From Inquilinus limosus DSM 16000 (GTDB taxonomy: Bacteria; Pseudomonadota; Alphaproteobacteria; DSM-16000; Inquilinaceae): DNA of 64,000 bases. Made by a program: the position numbers and the translations under genes. Location of the stretch: assembly GCF_000423185.1 (NCBI RefSeq), contig NZ_AUHM01000009.1:62001-126000 (forward strand). Direction: 5' to 3'. Positions 50,781 through 60,455 of the stretch are shown piece after piece (the stretch's first letter is position 1; each line of letters opens with the position of its first letter). The notes under the pieces are model-generated. The model saw only the letters and a program-made list of their open reading frames with translations, had not been told where the DNA came from and searched no databases.

Positions 50781-52159
50781 TGCGCCAGCCCCGGGCTGGC
50801 CGGACGCTCGACCTTGCTGCGCATGGTCACGAACTCTTCCGCCGCGGTCGGATGGATGCCGATGGTGGCGTCGAACTGCGCCTTGGTGGCGCCGCAGACG
50901 AGCGCGATCGCCAGGCCCTGGACGATCTCCGGCGCGTCCGGCCCGACCATGTGGCAACCCAGCACCCGGTCGGTGGCCTGGTCGACCACCAGCTTCATCA
51001 GCGTCCGCTCCTCGCGGCCCGACAGGGTGTGGCGCATCGGCCGGAACACCGCGCGATAGATGTCGACCTCGCCATGGCGCTGCCGCGCCTGCTCCTCGGT
51101 CAGCCCGACCGTGCCGATCGGCGGGTTCGAGAACACCGCGGTCGGCACATTCTCGTAGGACGGCACCCGCGGCCGGTTGCCGAACAGCGTGTCGGCCAGC
51201 GCATGCCCCTCGGCGATCGCCACCGGCGTCAGGTTCAGCCGGTCGGTGACGTCGCCCAGCGCATAGATGTTGGACACGCTGGTCCGGTAGTGCTCGTCGA
51301 CGACGATGGCGCCGTCGGCGTCGAGCGCGACCCCGACCGTCTCCAGCCCCAGCCCCGCCGTGTTCGGCCTGCGGCCGGTGGCGTACATCACCCCGTCGGC
51401 GGCGATCACCTCGCCGCTGCTCAGCGACACCGCCAGGGCATTGCCGACCTTGGCGATGCCCTCGACCTCGCAGCCGAGGCGCAGATTGAGCCCGGCCTTG
51501 CCCATCTCGGCGGCGAGGTGGACCCGCAGGTCGTCGTCGAAGCCGCGCAGCACCATGTCGCGGCGATGCACCAGCGTCACCTCGGCGCCGAGGCCGTGGA
51601 AGATGCCGGCGAACTCCACCGCGATATAGCCGCCGCCGACGATCACCACGCGCTGGGGCATCCGCTCCAGATGGAACGCCTCGTTCGAGGTGAAGGCATG
51701 CTCGCGGACCCCCGGCTTGTCCGGCAGCACCGGCCAGCCGCCGGTCGCGACCAGGATGCGGTCGGCGGTGACGCGCTGGCCGCCGACCTCGATCGTGTGA
51801 GGGTCGACCAGCACCGCGCGGGCGTCGAACATGGTGGCGCCGGCATTGGTCAGCAGGTTGCGATAGATGCCGTTCAGCCGCCCGATCTCGGCATCCTTGC
51901 GGGCGATCAGCGTGGCCCAGTCATGCGTCGCGGCCGGCACGGTCCAGCCGAAGCCGGCGGCGTCCTCGAAATCGGCGGAGAAATGCGCCGCCATGGCCAG
52001 CAGCTTCTTCGGCACGCAGCCGACATTGACGCAGGTTCCGCCCCAGTAGCGTTCCTCGGCGATGCCGACCCGGGCGCCGTGCTGCGCCGCGATGCGGGCC
52101 GAGCGCACGCCGCCCGAGCCGCCGCCGATGACGAAATAGTCGAAGTCCATGCTGGCCAT
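50777..52159 (-). CDS. gor: glutathione-disulfide reductase
   Basis: 460 residues. FAD site [20 protein letters not shown]; redox disulfide [13 protein letters not shown] (Cys43 and Cys48); NADPH site [20 protein letters not shown] followed by the Arg-rich [16 protein letters not shown] site 2 [20 protein letters not shown]; and the catalytic His-Glu in the C-terminal [13 protein letters not shown]. It keeps glutathione reduced in the cytoplasm. ATG 52159 or 52150 are both possible starts. Confidence 0.96.
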   Translation of the reverse strand: MASMDFDYFVIGGGSGGVRSARIAAQHGARVGIAEERYWGGTCVNVGCVPKKLLAMAAHFSADFEDAAGFGWTVPAATHDWATLIARKDAEIGRLNGIYRNLLTNAGATMFDARAVLVDPHTIEVGGQRVTADRILVATGGWPVLPDKPGVREHAFTSNEAFHLERMPQRVVIVGGGYIAVEFAGIFHGLGAEVTLVHRRDMVLRGFDDDLRVHLAAEMGKAGLNLRLGCEVEGIAKVGNALAVSLSSGEVIAADGVMYATGRRPNTAGLGLETVGVALDADGAIVVDEHYRTSVSNIYALGDVTDRLNLTPVAIAEGHALADTLFGNRPRVPSYENVPTAVFSNPPIGTVGLTEEQARQRHGEVDIYRAVFRPMRHTLSGREERTLMKLVVDQATDRVLGCHMVGPDAPEIVQGLAIALVCGATKAQFDATIGIHPTAAEEFVTMRSKVERPASPGLAQ

Positions 52160-52278
52160 GATCGGTTCCACGGCTACGGGCAAAGGCGGCGCGCACCGCG
52201 ACCGGCCGCGCCTTGTGGCTCATATGGGCATTTGCACCGCGAATGCCGCCGAGGCAAGGCCGATGCCGGCCATGCCTG

Positions 52279-52959
52279 CTACGGCCGGACCATGCGGAAC
52301 AGCAGCTTGTGCTCCGCCCCGTAGGTCACGGCGTCGATCAGCTTGGGGTAATAGCGCCGGTCCTTGCCGGCCGGCACGAAGCCGTCATAGCCGAATTTCT
52401 TGACCGAGACCGCGAAACCGGCGGCGGCGAAGGCCTCGGCATAGTCGTCGGGCGACCGGTCCTGCACCGGCGCGTTGGTGGTGCCGCCGATCAGCTCGCG
52501 CCAGCGCGGCCACAGCGGGCTGTCGGTGTGGCAGCCGGTCACCGCGTAGTAGACGCCGCCGGGGCGCAGCGCCTGGACCATCTGCGCCGCGTGGCCGGCG
52601 ATGTCGGGCAGCAGGTAGATGACCTCGTAGCTGAAGGCGATGTCGAAGCGCCCGGCCCAGGGCGACAGGTCGGTCGCCACGCGATGCTCGACCGGCAGGT
52701 CGCCCTTGGCGGCCTCGGCCGCGGCGATCGAGTCGGTGGCGATGTCGACGCCGAGCCCCCAGCGGAACGGGCGCCGCGCGTGCAGCAGCTGCAGGAAGCC
52801 GCCGCGGTTGCAGCCGAAGTCGAGCACGTCGCGGCCGGCCAGATCGGTTTCCGGCACCAGGCCGATGAAATGCTCCCAATAGGGCCGATGGCCATCCGCC
52901 ATGGCGGCTTCGCGCGCAGGATCGGCGTGCCAGGTGGCGTAGCTCGCCCGGGTGCTCAT
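52279..52959 (-). CDS. class I SAM-dependent methyltransferase
   Basis: 226 residues: motif I RDVLDFGCNRGGFLQLLHAR, motif II GLGVDIATDSIAAAEAAKGD, motif IV FDIAFSYEVIYLLPDIAGHA. AGGAGA lies five bases before the ATG at 52959. The GxxxPxWEHF-like start (HRPYWEHFIGLVPETDL) suggests a small-molecule or lipid methylase. Lies between gor and rpiA on the same strand with gaps of 119 and 73 bp, so not tightly coupled. Substrate unknown. Confidence 0.9.
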   Translation of the reverse strand: MSTRASYATWHADPAREAAMADGHRPYWEHFIGLVPETDLAGRDVLDFGCNRGGFLQLLHARRPFRWGLGVDIATDSIAAAEAAKGDLPVEHRVATDLSPWAGRFDIAFSYEVIYLLPDIAGHAAQMVQALRPGGVYYAVTGCHTDSPLWPRWRELIGGTTNAPVQDRSPDDYAEAFAAAGFAVSVKKFGYDGFVPAGKDRRYYPKLIDAVTYGAEHKLLFRMVRP

Positions 52960-53032
52960 GCGAATCTCCTGAGTCCGATGACGCGCCGGACCATAGCCGA
53001 GGCGGAGCGCGATGTCCGCCTCGGTTCGGATC

Positions 53033-53743
53033 TCAGCGTCCCGGCCGCAGCACCTTGGTGCCGCCGTCCGCCTGGCCGATGATCGCCTGCTCGGCGCCGC
53101 CGAGGAACAGCCCGGTCTCCACCACGCCGGCGACCGACTTGATCGCCCGCTGCAGCCCGTCGGGATCGCGGATCGGCGCGAAGCCGCCGCAGTCCAGGAC
53201 CAGGTTGCCGCCGTCGGTGCGCACCACGGCGCCGTCGCGCCGGCGCAGCACCGGGGCGCCGCCGAGCGCCGTCAGGCGCCGGGCCGTCGCCTCCCATCCG
53301 AACTCCGTCACCTCGACCGGCAGCGGCGCCCTCTCGCCCAGCACATCGACGATCTTCGAGGCGTCGGCCACGGCGATGAAGCGGGCCGAGGCCTCGGCCA
53401 CGATCTTCTCGCGCAGCAGCGCCCCGCCCAGGCCCTTGATCAGGCGCAGCGTGCCGCGCTCGACCTCGTCCGCCCCGTCGATGCAGAGGTCCAGCGCCTC
53501 GGTCGCGGCGAAGTCGGTCAGCGGGATGCCGAGCGCGCGGGCCTGCTCGGCCGTCTGCTCCGAGGTCGGGATGCCGACGACGCGCAGCCCTTCCTCCCGG
53601 ATGCGGCGGCCCAGCGCCTCCAGCACCCAGCGGACGGTCGACCCGGTGCCGAGGCCGAGCCGCATGTCGTCCTCGACCAGCGCTGCCGCGGCCTCGCCCG
53701 CGGCGCGCTTGCCCTGCTCCTGCGGCGACAGGGTCCCGGTCAC
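53033..53743 (-). CDS. rpiA: ribose-5-phosphate isomerase A
   Basis: 236 residues. Motifs: [79 protein letters not shown] and DGGNLVLDC. It interconverts ribose and ribulose 5-phosphate. The start is a GTG at 53743 overlapping the gabD stop as GTGA; no ATG lies near. The family C-terminus (VVETGLFLG) is complete. Confidence 0.95.
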   Translation of the reverse strand: MTGTLSPQEQGKRAAGEAAAALVEDDMRLGLGTGSTVRWVLEALGRRIREEGLRVVGIPTSEQTAEQARALGIPLTDFAATEALDLCIDGADEVERGTLRLIKGLGGALLREKIVAEASARFIAVADASKIVDVLGERAPLPVEVTEFGWEATARRLTALGGAPVLRRRDGAVVRTDGGNLVLDCGGFAPIRDPDGLQRAIKSVAGVVETGLFLGGAEQAIIGQADGGTKVLRPGR

Positions 53744-55197
53744 CGGTTCAGCCCGCCCATGCACATGTATTTGACCTCGAGATAGTCCTCGATGCCGTAA
53801 TGCGAGCCTTCGCGGCCGAGGCCGCTCTCCTTCAACCCGCCGAAGGGCGCGACGGCGGTTGAGATGATGCCCTCGTTGATGCCGACGATGCCGTATTCCA
53901 GCGCCTCCCCGACCCGCCAGATCCGGCCGATGTCGCGGCTGTAGAAGTACGAGGCCAGGCCGAATTCGGTGTCGTTGGCCATCCGGATCGCCTCCTCCTC
54001 CGTCTTGAACCGGAACAGCGGCGCCAGCGGGCCGAAGGTCTCCTCCCGCGCCACCTTCATCTCCGGCGTCACGTCGGTCAGGATCGTCGGCTCGAAGAAG
54101 GTGCCGCCGAGGGCGTGGCGCTTGCCGCCGAAGGCGATGCGCGCGCCCTTCTGCACGGCATCGGCGATGTGCTCCTCCACCTTCTCGACCGCCTTCATGT
54201 TGATCAGCGGCCCCTGCTGCGCGCCCTCGGCCATGCCGTCGGCGACCTTCAGCTTGCCGACGGCCTCGGCCAGCTTGGCGGCGAAGGCGTCGTAGACGCC
54301 GTCCTGCACCAGGATGCGGTTGGCGCAGACGCAGGTCTGGCCGGTGTTGCGGTACTTGGACGCGATCGCCCCCTGCACCGCGGCATCGAGGTCGGCGTCG
54401 TCGAAGACGATGAAGGGGGCGTTGCCACCCAGCTCCATCGACACCTTCTTCACCGTCGAGGCGGATTGCTGGATCAGCAGCTTGCCGATCTCGGTCGAGC
54501 CGGTGAAGGTCACCTTGCGCACGATCGGGCTCGACGTCATCTCGCCGCCGATCTCGCCGGCGCTGCCGGTGACGACCGAGAACACCCCGGCCGGAAGGCC
54601 GGCGCGTTCCCCGAGCTCGGCCAGCGCCAGGGCCGAATAGGGCGTCTCGCTGGCCGGCTTGACCACCATGGTGCAGCCGGCGGCCAGCGCCGCGCCGGCC
54701 TTGCGGGTGATCATCGCCGCCGGGAAGTTCCACGGGGTGATCGCGGCGCAGACCCCGACCGGCTGCTTGATCACCACGATCCGCCGGTCGCCGGCCGGGG
54801 CCGGGATGGTGTCGCCGTAGATCCGCTTGCCCTCCTCGGCGAACCATTCGACGAAGCTGGCGGCATAGGCGATCTCGCCGCGGCTCTCCGCCAGCGGCTT
54901 GCCCTGCTCCGCCGTCATCAGCTTCGCCAGATCCTCCTGATTCGCCATCATCAGCTCGAACCAGCGCCGCAGGATGGTCGCGCGCTCCTGCGCCGTCTTG
55001 GCGCGCCAGGCCGGCCAGGCCTTGTCGGCGGCGCCGATGGCGCGGCGGGTCTCGGCGGCGCCGGCCCGCGGCACGGTGCCCAGCCTGGCGCCGTCCGCCG
55101 GGTTGGTGACCTCGATCACCCGCCCGTCATCGGCGTTGACCCAGCCGCCGTCGATGTAGCATTGCTGGCGGAACAGCTTCGAGTCGGTGAGCTGCAT
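53740..55197 (-). CDS. gabD: NADP-dependent succinate-semialdehyde dehydrogenase
   Basis: 485 residues, aldehyde dehydrogenase family. NADP site [20 protein letters not shown] with KPASETP; Rossmann [20 protein letters not shown]; catalytic Glu in [20 protein letters not shown]; catalytic Cys in [16 protein letters not shown]-terminal [20 protein letters not shown], typical of GabD. It oxidises succinate semialdehyde to succinate in GABA breakdown. Coupled to rpiA by overlap, an unusual pair. Confidence 0.93.
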   Translation of the reverse strand: MQLTDSKLFRQQCYIDGGWVNADDGRVIEVTNPADGARLGTVPRAGAAETRRAIGAADKAWPAWRAKTAQERATILRRWFELMMANQEDLAKLMTAEQGKPLAESRGEIAYAASFVEWFAEEGKRIYGDTIPAPAGDRRIVVIKQPVGVCAAITPWNFPAAMITRKAGAALAAGCTMVVKPASETPYSALALAELGERAGLPAGVFSVVTGSAGEIGGEMTSSPIVRKVTFTGSTEIGKLLIQQSASTVKKVSMELGGNAPFIVFDDADLDAAVQGAIASKYRNTGQTCVCANRILVQDGVYDAFAAKLAEAVGKLKVADGMAEGAQQGPLINMKAVEKVEEHIADAVQKGARIAFGGKRHALGGTFFEPTILTDVTPEMKVAREETFGPLAPLFRFKTEEEAIRMANDTEFGLASYFYSRDIGRIWRVGEALEYGIVGINEGIISTAVAPFGGLKESGLGREGSHYGIEDYLEVKYMCMGGLNR

Positions 55198-55767
55198 CGG
55201 TTCCGGTCTCCCTCTTCTCGGCGTATCCGGCCGTCTGGTCCCGAAAGGAGGTTGTAGCGCGGCCGGCTGAGGGCTGCCAGGGCACCGGGAAGTCTGCTAT
55301 GCGCGGGACGCGGGGCTTGCCGCTTCGCCGCAAGGTCCAAAACCGGAACATCACCGGGATTTGTCGGACGTTGAAGATGTTAGCAGCCGCTTCGCTTCCC
55401 TTCCCTTAAATAGTCTTACCAATCAATTGAACCACTCGACTTTCCAGCATCGTGTTCAAGGGCAGCCGAATAGGCAAGCGGAACGACCTATGCACTCCAG
55501 AAAAGTCGAATAATTTTTTTACGCCCTCCCGCAATACATGATCCGCGACGGCTCCTGTATTGGCGCTGCAAAGGCGGCAGGAATCCGGCGGAAACGTGTC
55601 ATTTCTGCTTGGCGGGAATATTTCAGAATGTTACTAGACGTCCTTGCCGGTGAGGGGGCGATGACTGGGGTCATCGGACGAGCCGGACGGAAGGGCGCTG
55701 CATCCGATTGGAGCGCCGAGGGAGCGAGTGAAGTCCGGTTGAACAGCGCAGGGGGGACGGGCCAGTG
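55198..55767 (+). other. 570-bp gene-less stretch before the CHAP gene
   Basis: No gene with good support. 55360-55520 is clearly AT-rich (aatcaattgaacc, aataattttttta), and could hold the promoter of the CHAP gene, giving a long 5' untranslated region. A short open frame at 55538-55768 lacks homology and a good ribosome-binding site. The gabD promoter must lie in its left part. Confidence 0.5.
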
Positions 55768-56601
55768 ATGACCCGCGACACTGACTATGACCTTAGAAGC
55801 AGAACTCAGAATCGGGCCAGGCGCCCACTCAGTACCCTCACTGCAAGTCTGTTGACGCTCGTCTGCAGCGTCGCCCTTCTCAGCGAGCCCGCACACGCCG
55901 CATCGCGCACGACGCGCGAGCTGAATGCTGCCGCGGCTGCCGCCGCGGGCCAGCCCAGCGCCCAGGTCGAAGGCGCCGTCCGCAACGCCGTGACGAACGG
56001 CCAGGCAGCGGCCAGCCCGGCCCCGGCCGCCGAAAAGCCCGCCAGAGAGCGGAAGACGGCCGCCGCCCCGGCGCCGCGCCGGGCCAGAGCCGCCGCTCCC
56101 GCAGCGGCCGACGCCCCGATCCCGCGCGCTCAGCTCACCGCCCGCAACGTCGCCGAGCAGCGGCAGATCCAGCGCGTCGCCGCGCTGAAGGCCCAGCACC
56201 GCCGCTGGTCCTGCGTGCCCTTCGCCCGTGAGCTGACCGGCTTCAACATCTCCGGCGACGCTTGGCGCTGGTGGGATGCCGCCGCCGGCCGCTACAACCG
56301 CGGCCGCATGCCGGTCGTCGGCTCCGTCCTCGTGCTGAAGCGCAGCGGGGCGATGCGGCGCGGGCATGTCGCGGTGGTGCGCCGGGTGGTCAGCTCGCGC
56401 GAGATCATCGTCGACCAGGCCAACTGGGCGCCGCGCGGCCGGGTGAACGAGCCGACCCGGGTGATCGACGTGTCGCCGAAGAACGACTGGAGCCAGACCC
56501 GCTTCTGGCACCAGCCGACCGGCCAGATGGGGACGAGGGTCAATCCGACCTACGGCTTCATCTACGCGCCGAACACCCAGGTCGCCGAACGCGCCGACTG
56601 A
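55768..56601 (+). CDS. secreted CHAP-domain protein
   Basis: 277 residues. The N-terminus has a signal-like segment (STLTASLLTLVCSVALLSEP, ending AHAAS), then an Ala/Pro-rich linker to about residue 125 and a CHAP (NlpC/P60-like) domain: nucleophile Cys in RRWSCVPFARELTGFNISGD, WRWWDAAAGRY, catalytic His in RRGHVAVVRRVV and the third residue in VDQANW. CHAP amidases cut peptidoglycan peptides or cross-bridges. A GTG three bases upstream is an alternative start. A clean terminator follows at 56633. Confidence 0.9.
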   Translation: MTRDTDYDLRSRTQNRARRPLSTLTASLLTLVCSVALLSEPAHAASRTTRELNAAAAAAAGQPSAQVEGAVRNAVTNGQAAASPAPAAEKPARERKTAAAPAPRRARAAAPAAADAPIPRAQLTARNVAEQRQIQRVAALKAQHRRWSCVPFARELTGFNISGDAWRWWDAAAGRYNRGRMPVVGSVLVLKRSGAMRRGHVAVVRRVVSSREIIVDQANWAPRGRVNEPTRVIDVSPKNDWSQTRFWHQPTGQMGTRVNPTYGFIYAPNTQVAERAD

Positions 56602-56930
56602 CAGACGTTCTCCGCTTCCACCTGTTCAGCCAGGCCCGTCCGCCCCCGGACGGGCCTTTGTCTTTCGTCGCTCACCTTTTCATCATACTCCTGCTCGTAT
56701 TCAGAAATACTTGAGCACCGCGCCTCCGGTCGAAGCGCTCTCTCTATTTGAAATGCGGAACCATTGCCGGGCGGCGATATACAAAATTGTAACTACCTCC
56801 TCCCCGGACGGGCTCCTATTTCTAACCGTGCAAAGCGCCGCCGGTTGCCGTGTCTATCCGGCCGCGACCAAATGTTCCTATCGAGCGCGATGACATCGTG
56901 AGCACCGAGGCGGTCCGATCCGCATCCGTC
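56602..56930 (+). other. 329-bp spacer between CHAP and GT39 genes
   Basis: Contains the CHAP terminator (56633-56665) and, from about 56680, an AT-richer segment (tcatcatactcctgctcgtattcagaaata) that could carry the promoter of the lipid-modification operon. A small open frame at 56711-56893 has no features of a real gene. Confidence 0.55.
56633..56665 (+). terminator. intrinsic terminator of CHAP gene
   Basis: GGCCCGTCCG (56633-56642) and CGGACGGGCC (56647-56656) form a perfect 10-bp stem with loop CCCC, followed by TTTGTCTTT. Confidence 0.9.
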
Positions 56931-58520
56931 ATGAAAGCCCCCGTTGCCACGGGGAAGCAGCGCGGTGCCGGCGCGGCGCAGGCTGGGACGGAGATGCGCC
57001 CCGCGTCACTCGACCGGGCCGCGTGGGTTCCGGCCTTTCTCGGCGCCGGATTCGTGGCCTGGACCCTGCTGCCGGCCTGGCTCGCCGGCAATCTGCATCC
57101 GGACACGCTCGAAGGGCTGTATTGGGGACAGCACTGGCTGTGGGGCTATCACAAGCATCCGCCGCTGGCCGCCTGGTCCGCGGAGCTGGTCCACGCCGTC
57201 TTCGGCAGCGCCGACTGGGCTTATTACGCGCTGAGCCAGGCTTTCATCGCCGCCGCCGCCGCCGGCATCTGGCTGCTGACCCGGGACGTCGCCGGGCGCC
57301 GCTCCGCGCCGGTCGCTGCGGTGCTGCTGGTCCTGACGCACTACACCACCTATGCCGCGCCGCGCTTCAACCCGAACGTGGCGCAATTCGCCTTCTGGGC
57401 CTGGACGATGGCGCTGTTCTGGCGGGCGCAGACCCGCCAACGCACGGTCTGGTGGATCCTGACCGGGCTCGCCGCTGGGCTGGGGGTCCTGTCGAAATAT
57501 TCGATGGCCGTGCTGCCGGCCACGCTTCTCGCCTATCTGCTGCTGTCGCCCTCGGGCCGCCGGCACTTCGCCCGGCCGGGCCTCTATCTCGGGCTGGCGG
57601 TCTTCCTGCTGGTGATCGCACCGCATCTGCTGTGGCTGGTCCGGAACGATTTCGTCACCCTCGGCTACCTCGCCGAACGAAGCGACGAGACCCTGACCGG
57701 CCCGGCGGGCCATCTCACCGCCCCTCTCGCCTTCCTGGCCGACCAAGCCTTCGCCGTCGCCCCGATGCTGGTGGCGGCGGCGATCGGCCTCGCCGTCCTG
57801 GGACGGGGGCGGATCGCGCCCCTCCTCCGCCTCGCCGGCCAGCGGCTGCGCTCCCCGGCCGGGCTGTACCTCGCCTTCATCTATCTCGTTCCGATCGCGG
57901 TTCTCGCCGTCGCCTCCGCCGTCACCGGCATCCGCATCCGGACGATGTGGGGCATGAGCCTCGTGCTGGCCGCGCCGCCGCTGCTGGCGCTGCTGCTGCC
58001 GGCGCTCGCCGCCTCCGGCCCGTCGGGCGCGCGCTTCCGCACCGCCGCCCTGGCGCTGGCGCCGATCTTCGCGATCGCCTTCACCGGGCTGATGCTGATC
58101 AAGCCCGGCCTGTCCGGCGTGCCGAACATCATGAATCTCGACGGGCCGGCTTTGTCGGCGGCGGCTGAGGCGCTCTGGCGGAACAGCCAGGCCGGGGCGG
58201 CGGAGACCGTGATCGGCACGATCCCGGAAGCCGGGACCGTCTCGCTCTATGCCGCCTCGCGGCCGCAGGTCTTCGAGGACGCCGATCCGGCGCTGTCGCC
58301 CTGGGTCGACCCGGCCCGCCTGCTGCGCACCGGCGCCCTCTACGCCTCCCGGCGCCGGCCCGAGCCGGGCCGGCCGATCGCCGGCCTGTGCCCGCAGGAC
58401 GTCACCGAATACGCTTGGCCGGCGCGGACGGCGCTGGGAACACCGCTCGAAAGCCGCACCGTCTGGCTGGCCGTGCTGCCCGGCCGATCTGCCCCGGCCG
58501 TCACCTGCCCCGTGGGATGA
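56931..58520 (+). CDS. GT39/ArnT-like glycosyltransferase
   Basis: 529 residues, about eleven membrane helices. GT39 family: AWVPAFLGAGFVAWTLLPAW, then WGYHKHPPLAAWSAELVHAV (the periplasmic loop with conserved His-Pro) and repeated hydrophobic helices; a soluble periplasmic tail at the C-terminus. These enzymes take sugar from a polyprenyl-phosphate carrier and put it on lipid A or protein. The start is uncertain (ATG 56931; GTG 56898 and the frame up to 56850 also fit). Overlaps the GT2 region by ATGA, forming an operon with GT2 and the ChbG-like deacetylase; the trio matches FlmK-FlmF2-NaxD and Lgm systems. Confidence 0.88.
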   Translation: MKAPVATGKQRGAGAAQAGTEMRPASLDRAAWVPAFLGAGFVAWTLLPAWLAGNLHPDTLEGLYWGQHWLWGYHKHPPLAAWSAELVHAVFGSADWAYYALSQAFIAAAAAGIWLLTRDVAGRRSAPVAAVLLVLTHYTTYAAPRFNPNVAQFAFWAWTMALFWRAQTRQRTVWWILTGLAAGLGVLSKYSMAVLPATLLAYLLLSPSGRRHFARPGLYLGLAVFLLVIAPHLLWLVRNDFVTLGYLAERSDETLTGPAGHLTAPLAFLADQAFAVAPMLVAAAIGLAVLGRGRIAPLLRLAGQRLRSPAGLYLAFIYLVPIAVLAVASAVTGIRIRTMWGMSLVLAAPPLLALLLPALAASGPSGARFRTAALALAPIFAIAFTGLMLIKPGLSGVPNIMNLDGPALSAAAEALWRNSQAGAAETVIGTIPEAGTVSLYAASRPQVFEDADPALSPWVDPARLLRTGALYASRRRPEPGRPIAGLCPQDVTEYAWPARTALGTPLESRTVWLAVLPGRSAPAVTCPVG

Positions 58521-58528
58521 GGGCTGCG

Positions 58529-59545
58529 ATGAATCACACCGTCCGGACCAACCCGCGTCGCCTGTCCATCGTCGTGCCGCTCTACAACGAGGCGGATTCG
58601 GTGGCGACGCTGCACCGGCAGCTCGAGACCCTGGCCGCCCGGCTGGACGAGGCCCACGGTCTGGCGGTCGAGGTGATCTATGTCGACGACGGCAGCCGCG
58701 ACGGCAGCGCCGGCGTGATCGCCGGTTTGCCGGACGGCCAGGTGCGGGTGGAGTTGATCCGCCTCAGCCGCAACTTCGGCAAGGAGGCGGCGCTGACCGC
58801 CGGCCTCGACGCCGCGATGGGCGACGCCGTGGTGTTCATGGATTCGGACGGCCAGCACCCGCCGGAGCTGATCGACACCTTCGTCCGCCACTGGCTGATC
58901 GATGGCGACGACATCGTCTACGCCGTGCGCCGCCGGCGGCAGGAGGGGCCGGTCTACCGCCTGCTGGTCAAGTCCTTCTACGGGCTGATGAATTCCGGCA
59001 ACGCCTTCCGCATCACGCCGGATGCGGCCGATTTCCGCCTCCTGTCGGCTCAGGCGGCGGAGGCGCTGCGCGGCCTCAGGGAGCGCGGCCGGTTCTTCAA
59101 GGGCCTGTCGGTCTGGGTCGGGTTCCGGCAGCGCCGGATCGACTATCAGCCGGCGGAGCGCATCGGCGGCACCACCAAATGGTCGTTCTGGAAGCTGCTG
59201 CTGCTGTCGCTCAACGGCGTGACGTCGTTCAGCCGCATGCCGCTCCGGATCTCGACGCTGCTGGGCTTCGCCATGGCCCTCGCCGCCTTCGCCTACGGGC
59301 TGTGGATCACCACGGTCTGCCTGGCCAAGGGCGTAGCCCTGCCCGGCGTGCCCGGCGTGATCGACATCCTGGTGCTGATCGGCGGCGTGCTGCTGATCAA
59401 TCTCGGCATCCTCGGCGAATATCTCGGCCAGATCCTCGACGAGGTGAAGGACCGCCCCCTCTATGTCGTCGCCGAGCATGTGCGGCGGGACCGTGTGGAA
59501 GAGCTGCCCCATGTCCTCCAGACGTATCACGCTGGTCGCCGATGA
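58529..59545 (+). CDS. GT2 polyprenyl-phosphate glycosyltransferase (ArnC/FlmF2-like)
   Basis: 338 residues. GT-A fold: RRLSIVVPLYNEADSVATLH, IYVDDGSRDGSAGVI (UDP-sugar binding), VVFMDSDGQHPPELID (catalytic Asp) and RQRRIDYQPAERIGGTTKW. Two C-terminal membrane helices (about 245-265 and 280-300) anchor it in the inner membrane, as in ArnC and DPM-like enzymes. It would charge undecaprenyl phosphate with a sugar. ATG 58529 with GAGGG upstream; an ATG at 58517 overlaps the preceding stop. Confidence 0.92.
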   Translation: MNHTVRTNPRRLSIVVPLYNEADSVATLHRQLETLAARLDEAHGLAVEVIYVDDGSRDGSAGVIAGLPDGQVRVELIRLSRNFGKEAALTAGLDAAMGDAVVFMDSDGQHPPELIDTFVRHWLIDGDDIVYAVRRRRQEGPVYRLLVKSFYGLMNSGNAFRITPDAADFRLLSAQAAEALRGLRERGRFFKGLSVWVGFRQRRIDYQPAERIGGTTKWSFWKLLLLSLNGVTSFSRMPLRISTLLGFAMALAAFAYGLWITTVCLAKGVALPGVPGVIDILVLIGGVLLINLGILGEYLGQILDEVKDRPLYVVAEHVRRDRVEELPHVLQTYHAGRR

Positions 59546-60419
59546 CTACGGCCTGGCGCCCGGCGTCTCGCTGGCGATCCGCCAGCTCCTCTCGGCGGGA
59601 AGCCTGTCCGGCACGAGCTGTCTGACGGTCGGGGCGTCCTGGCCCGAGGCGGCGGAGCTGCTGCGCGGCCTTCCCGCCGATGCCGGGCCGATCGAGGTCG
59701 GCCTGCATCTGTGCCTCACCGGCCCCTTCGCCCCGCTGTCGCCGCAGCTGCGCGTCGATGCCGGCTGGTACCGCTTCCCCAGCCTCGCCGCCCTGGCCCG
59801 GCTGAGCTTCGGCCGTCGGCTGCCGCAGGGCGCCCTGTCGGCCGAGATCGAGGCGCAATACGCCGCCTTCGTCGCCGCCTTCGGCCGGGCACCCGACTTC
59901 ATCGACGGGCACCAGCACGTCCACCTCCTGCCCGGGATCGCGGAGACCCTGGCGTTGACGCTGCGCTCGGCCGCGATCCGCCCGCGCTGGATCCGGCGCT
60001 GCGGCGACCGGCCGTGGCGGATCCTGCGCCGCCCTTTTGCCTCGAAATCCCTCGCTCTCCAGGCCCTGAGCCTGCGGTCCGACGCCCTGCTCGAGCCGGT
60101 CTCCGAGCGGCGGAACGACAGCTTCTGCGGGGTCTACGACTTCGCCGACCGCGACTATGCCGCGCTGTTCGAGCGCTGGCTCGAGACCGTGCCGGACCGG
60201 GCCGTGATCATGTGCCATCCCGGCGTGGTCGACGCGCGGCTCGCCGCCCTCGACCCGGTGCTCTGGCCGCGCGAGGCCGAATACCGATACTTCGCCGGAA
60301 CGGAGTTCCGCCGCGCGCTGCAGCGGCACGGCGTGGCGCTGGCCCCCTTCTGCGCGCCGGCGGCGGCGAATGCGCCCGGCGCCGCCGCGGAGGCTCCCTT
60401 CCGCCGGCAAATCGGCTAG
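59511..60419 (+). CDS. ChbG/HpnK (YdjC)-family deacetylase, NaxD-like
   Basis: 302 residues. Metal and catalytic residues are present: RITLVADDYGLAPGVSLAIR (Asp pair), GLHLCLTG (His), FIDGHQHVHLLPG (His pair) and VIMCHPGVVD (His). The family deacetylates N-acetylated sugars on oligosaccharides or on polyprenyl carriers; NaxD of Francisella does this to undecaprenyl-phosphate-GalNAc before transfer to lipid A. The gene starts inside the 3' end of the GT2 gene (35-bp overlap), showing a shared pathway. Confidence 0.92.
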   Translation: MSSRRITLVADDYGLAPGVSLAIRQLLSAGSLSGTSCLTVGASWPEAAELLRGLPADAGPIEVGLHLCLTGPFAPLSPQLRVDAGWYRFPSLAALARLSFGRRLPQGALSAEIEAQYAAFVAAFGRAPDFIDGHQHVHLLPGIAETLALTLRSAAIRPRWIRRCGDRPWRILRRPFASKSLALQALSLRSDALLEPVSERRNDSFCGVYDFADRDYAALFERWLETVPDRAVIMCHPGVVDARLAALDPVLWPREAEYRYFAGTEFRRALQRHGVALAPFCAPAAANAPGAAAEAPFRRQIG

Positions 60420-60455
60420 ACTCGCCGGGTTCTCATCCGCAGATCCCGAATGGCC

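Noticed and set aside
55538-55768. 76-residue plus-strand frame before the CHAP gene
   Set aside because: No ribosome-binding site, no recognisable family, ends in the CHAP start; more likely untranslated leader.
56711-56893. 60-residue plus-strand frame before the GT39 gene
   Set aside because: Short, no homology, in an AT-richer promoter-like region.
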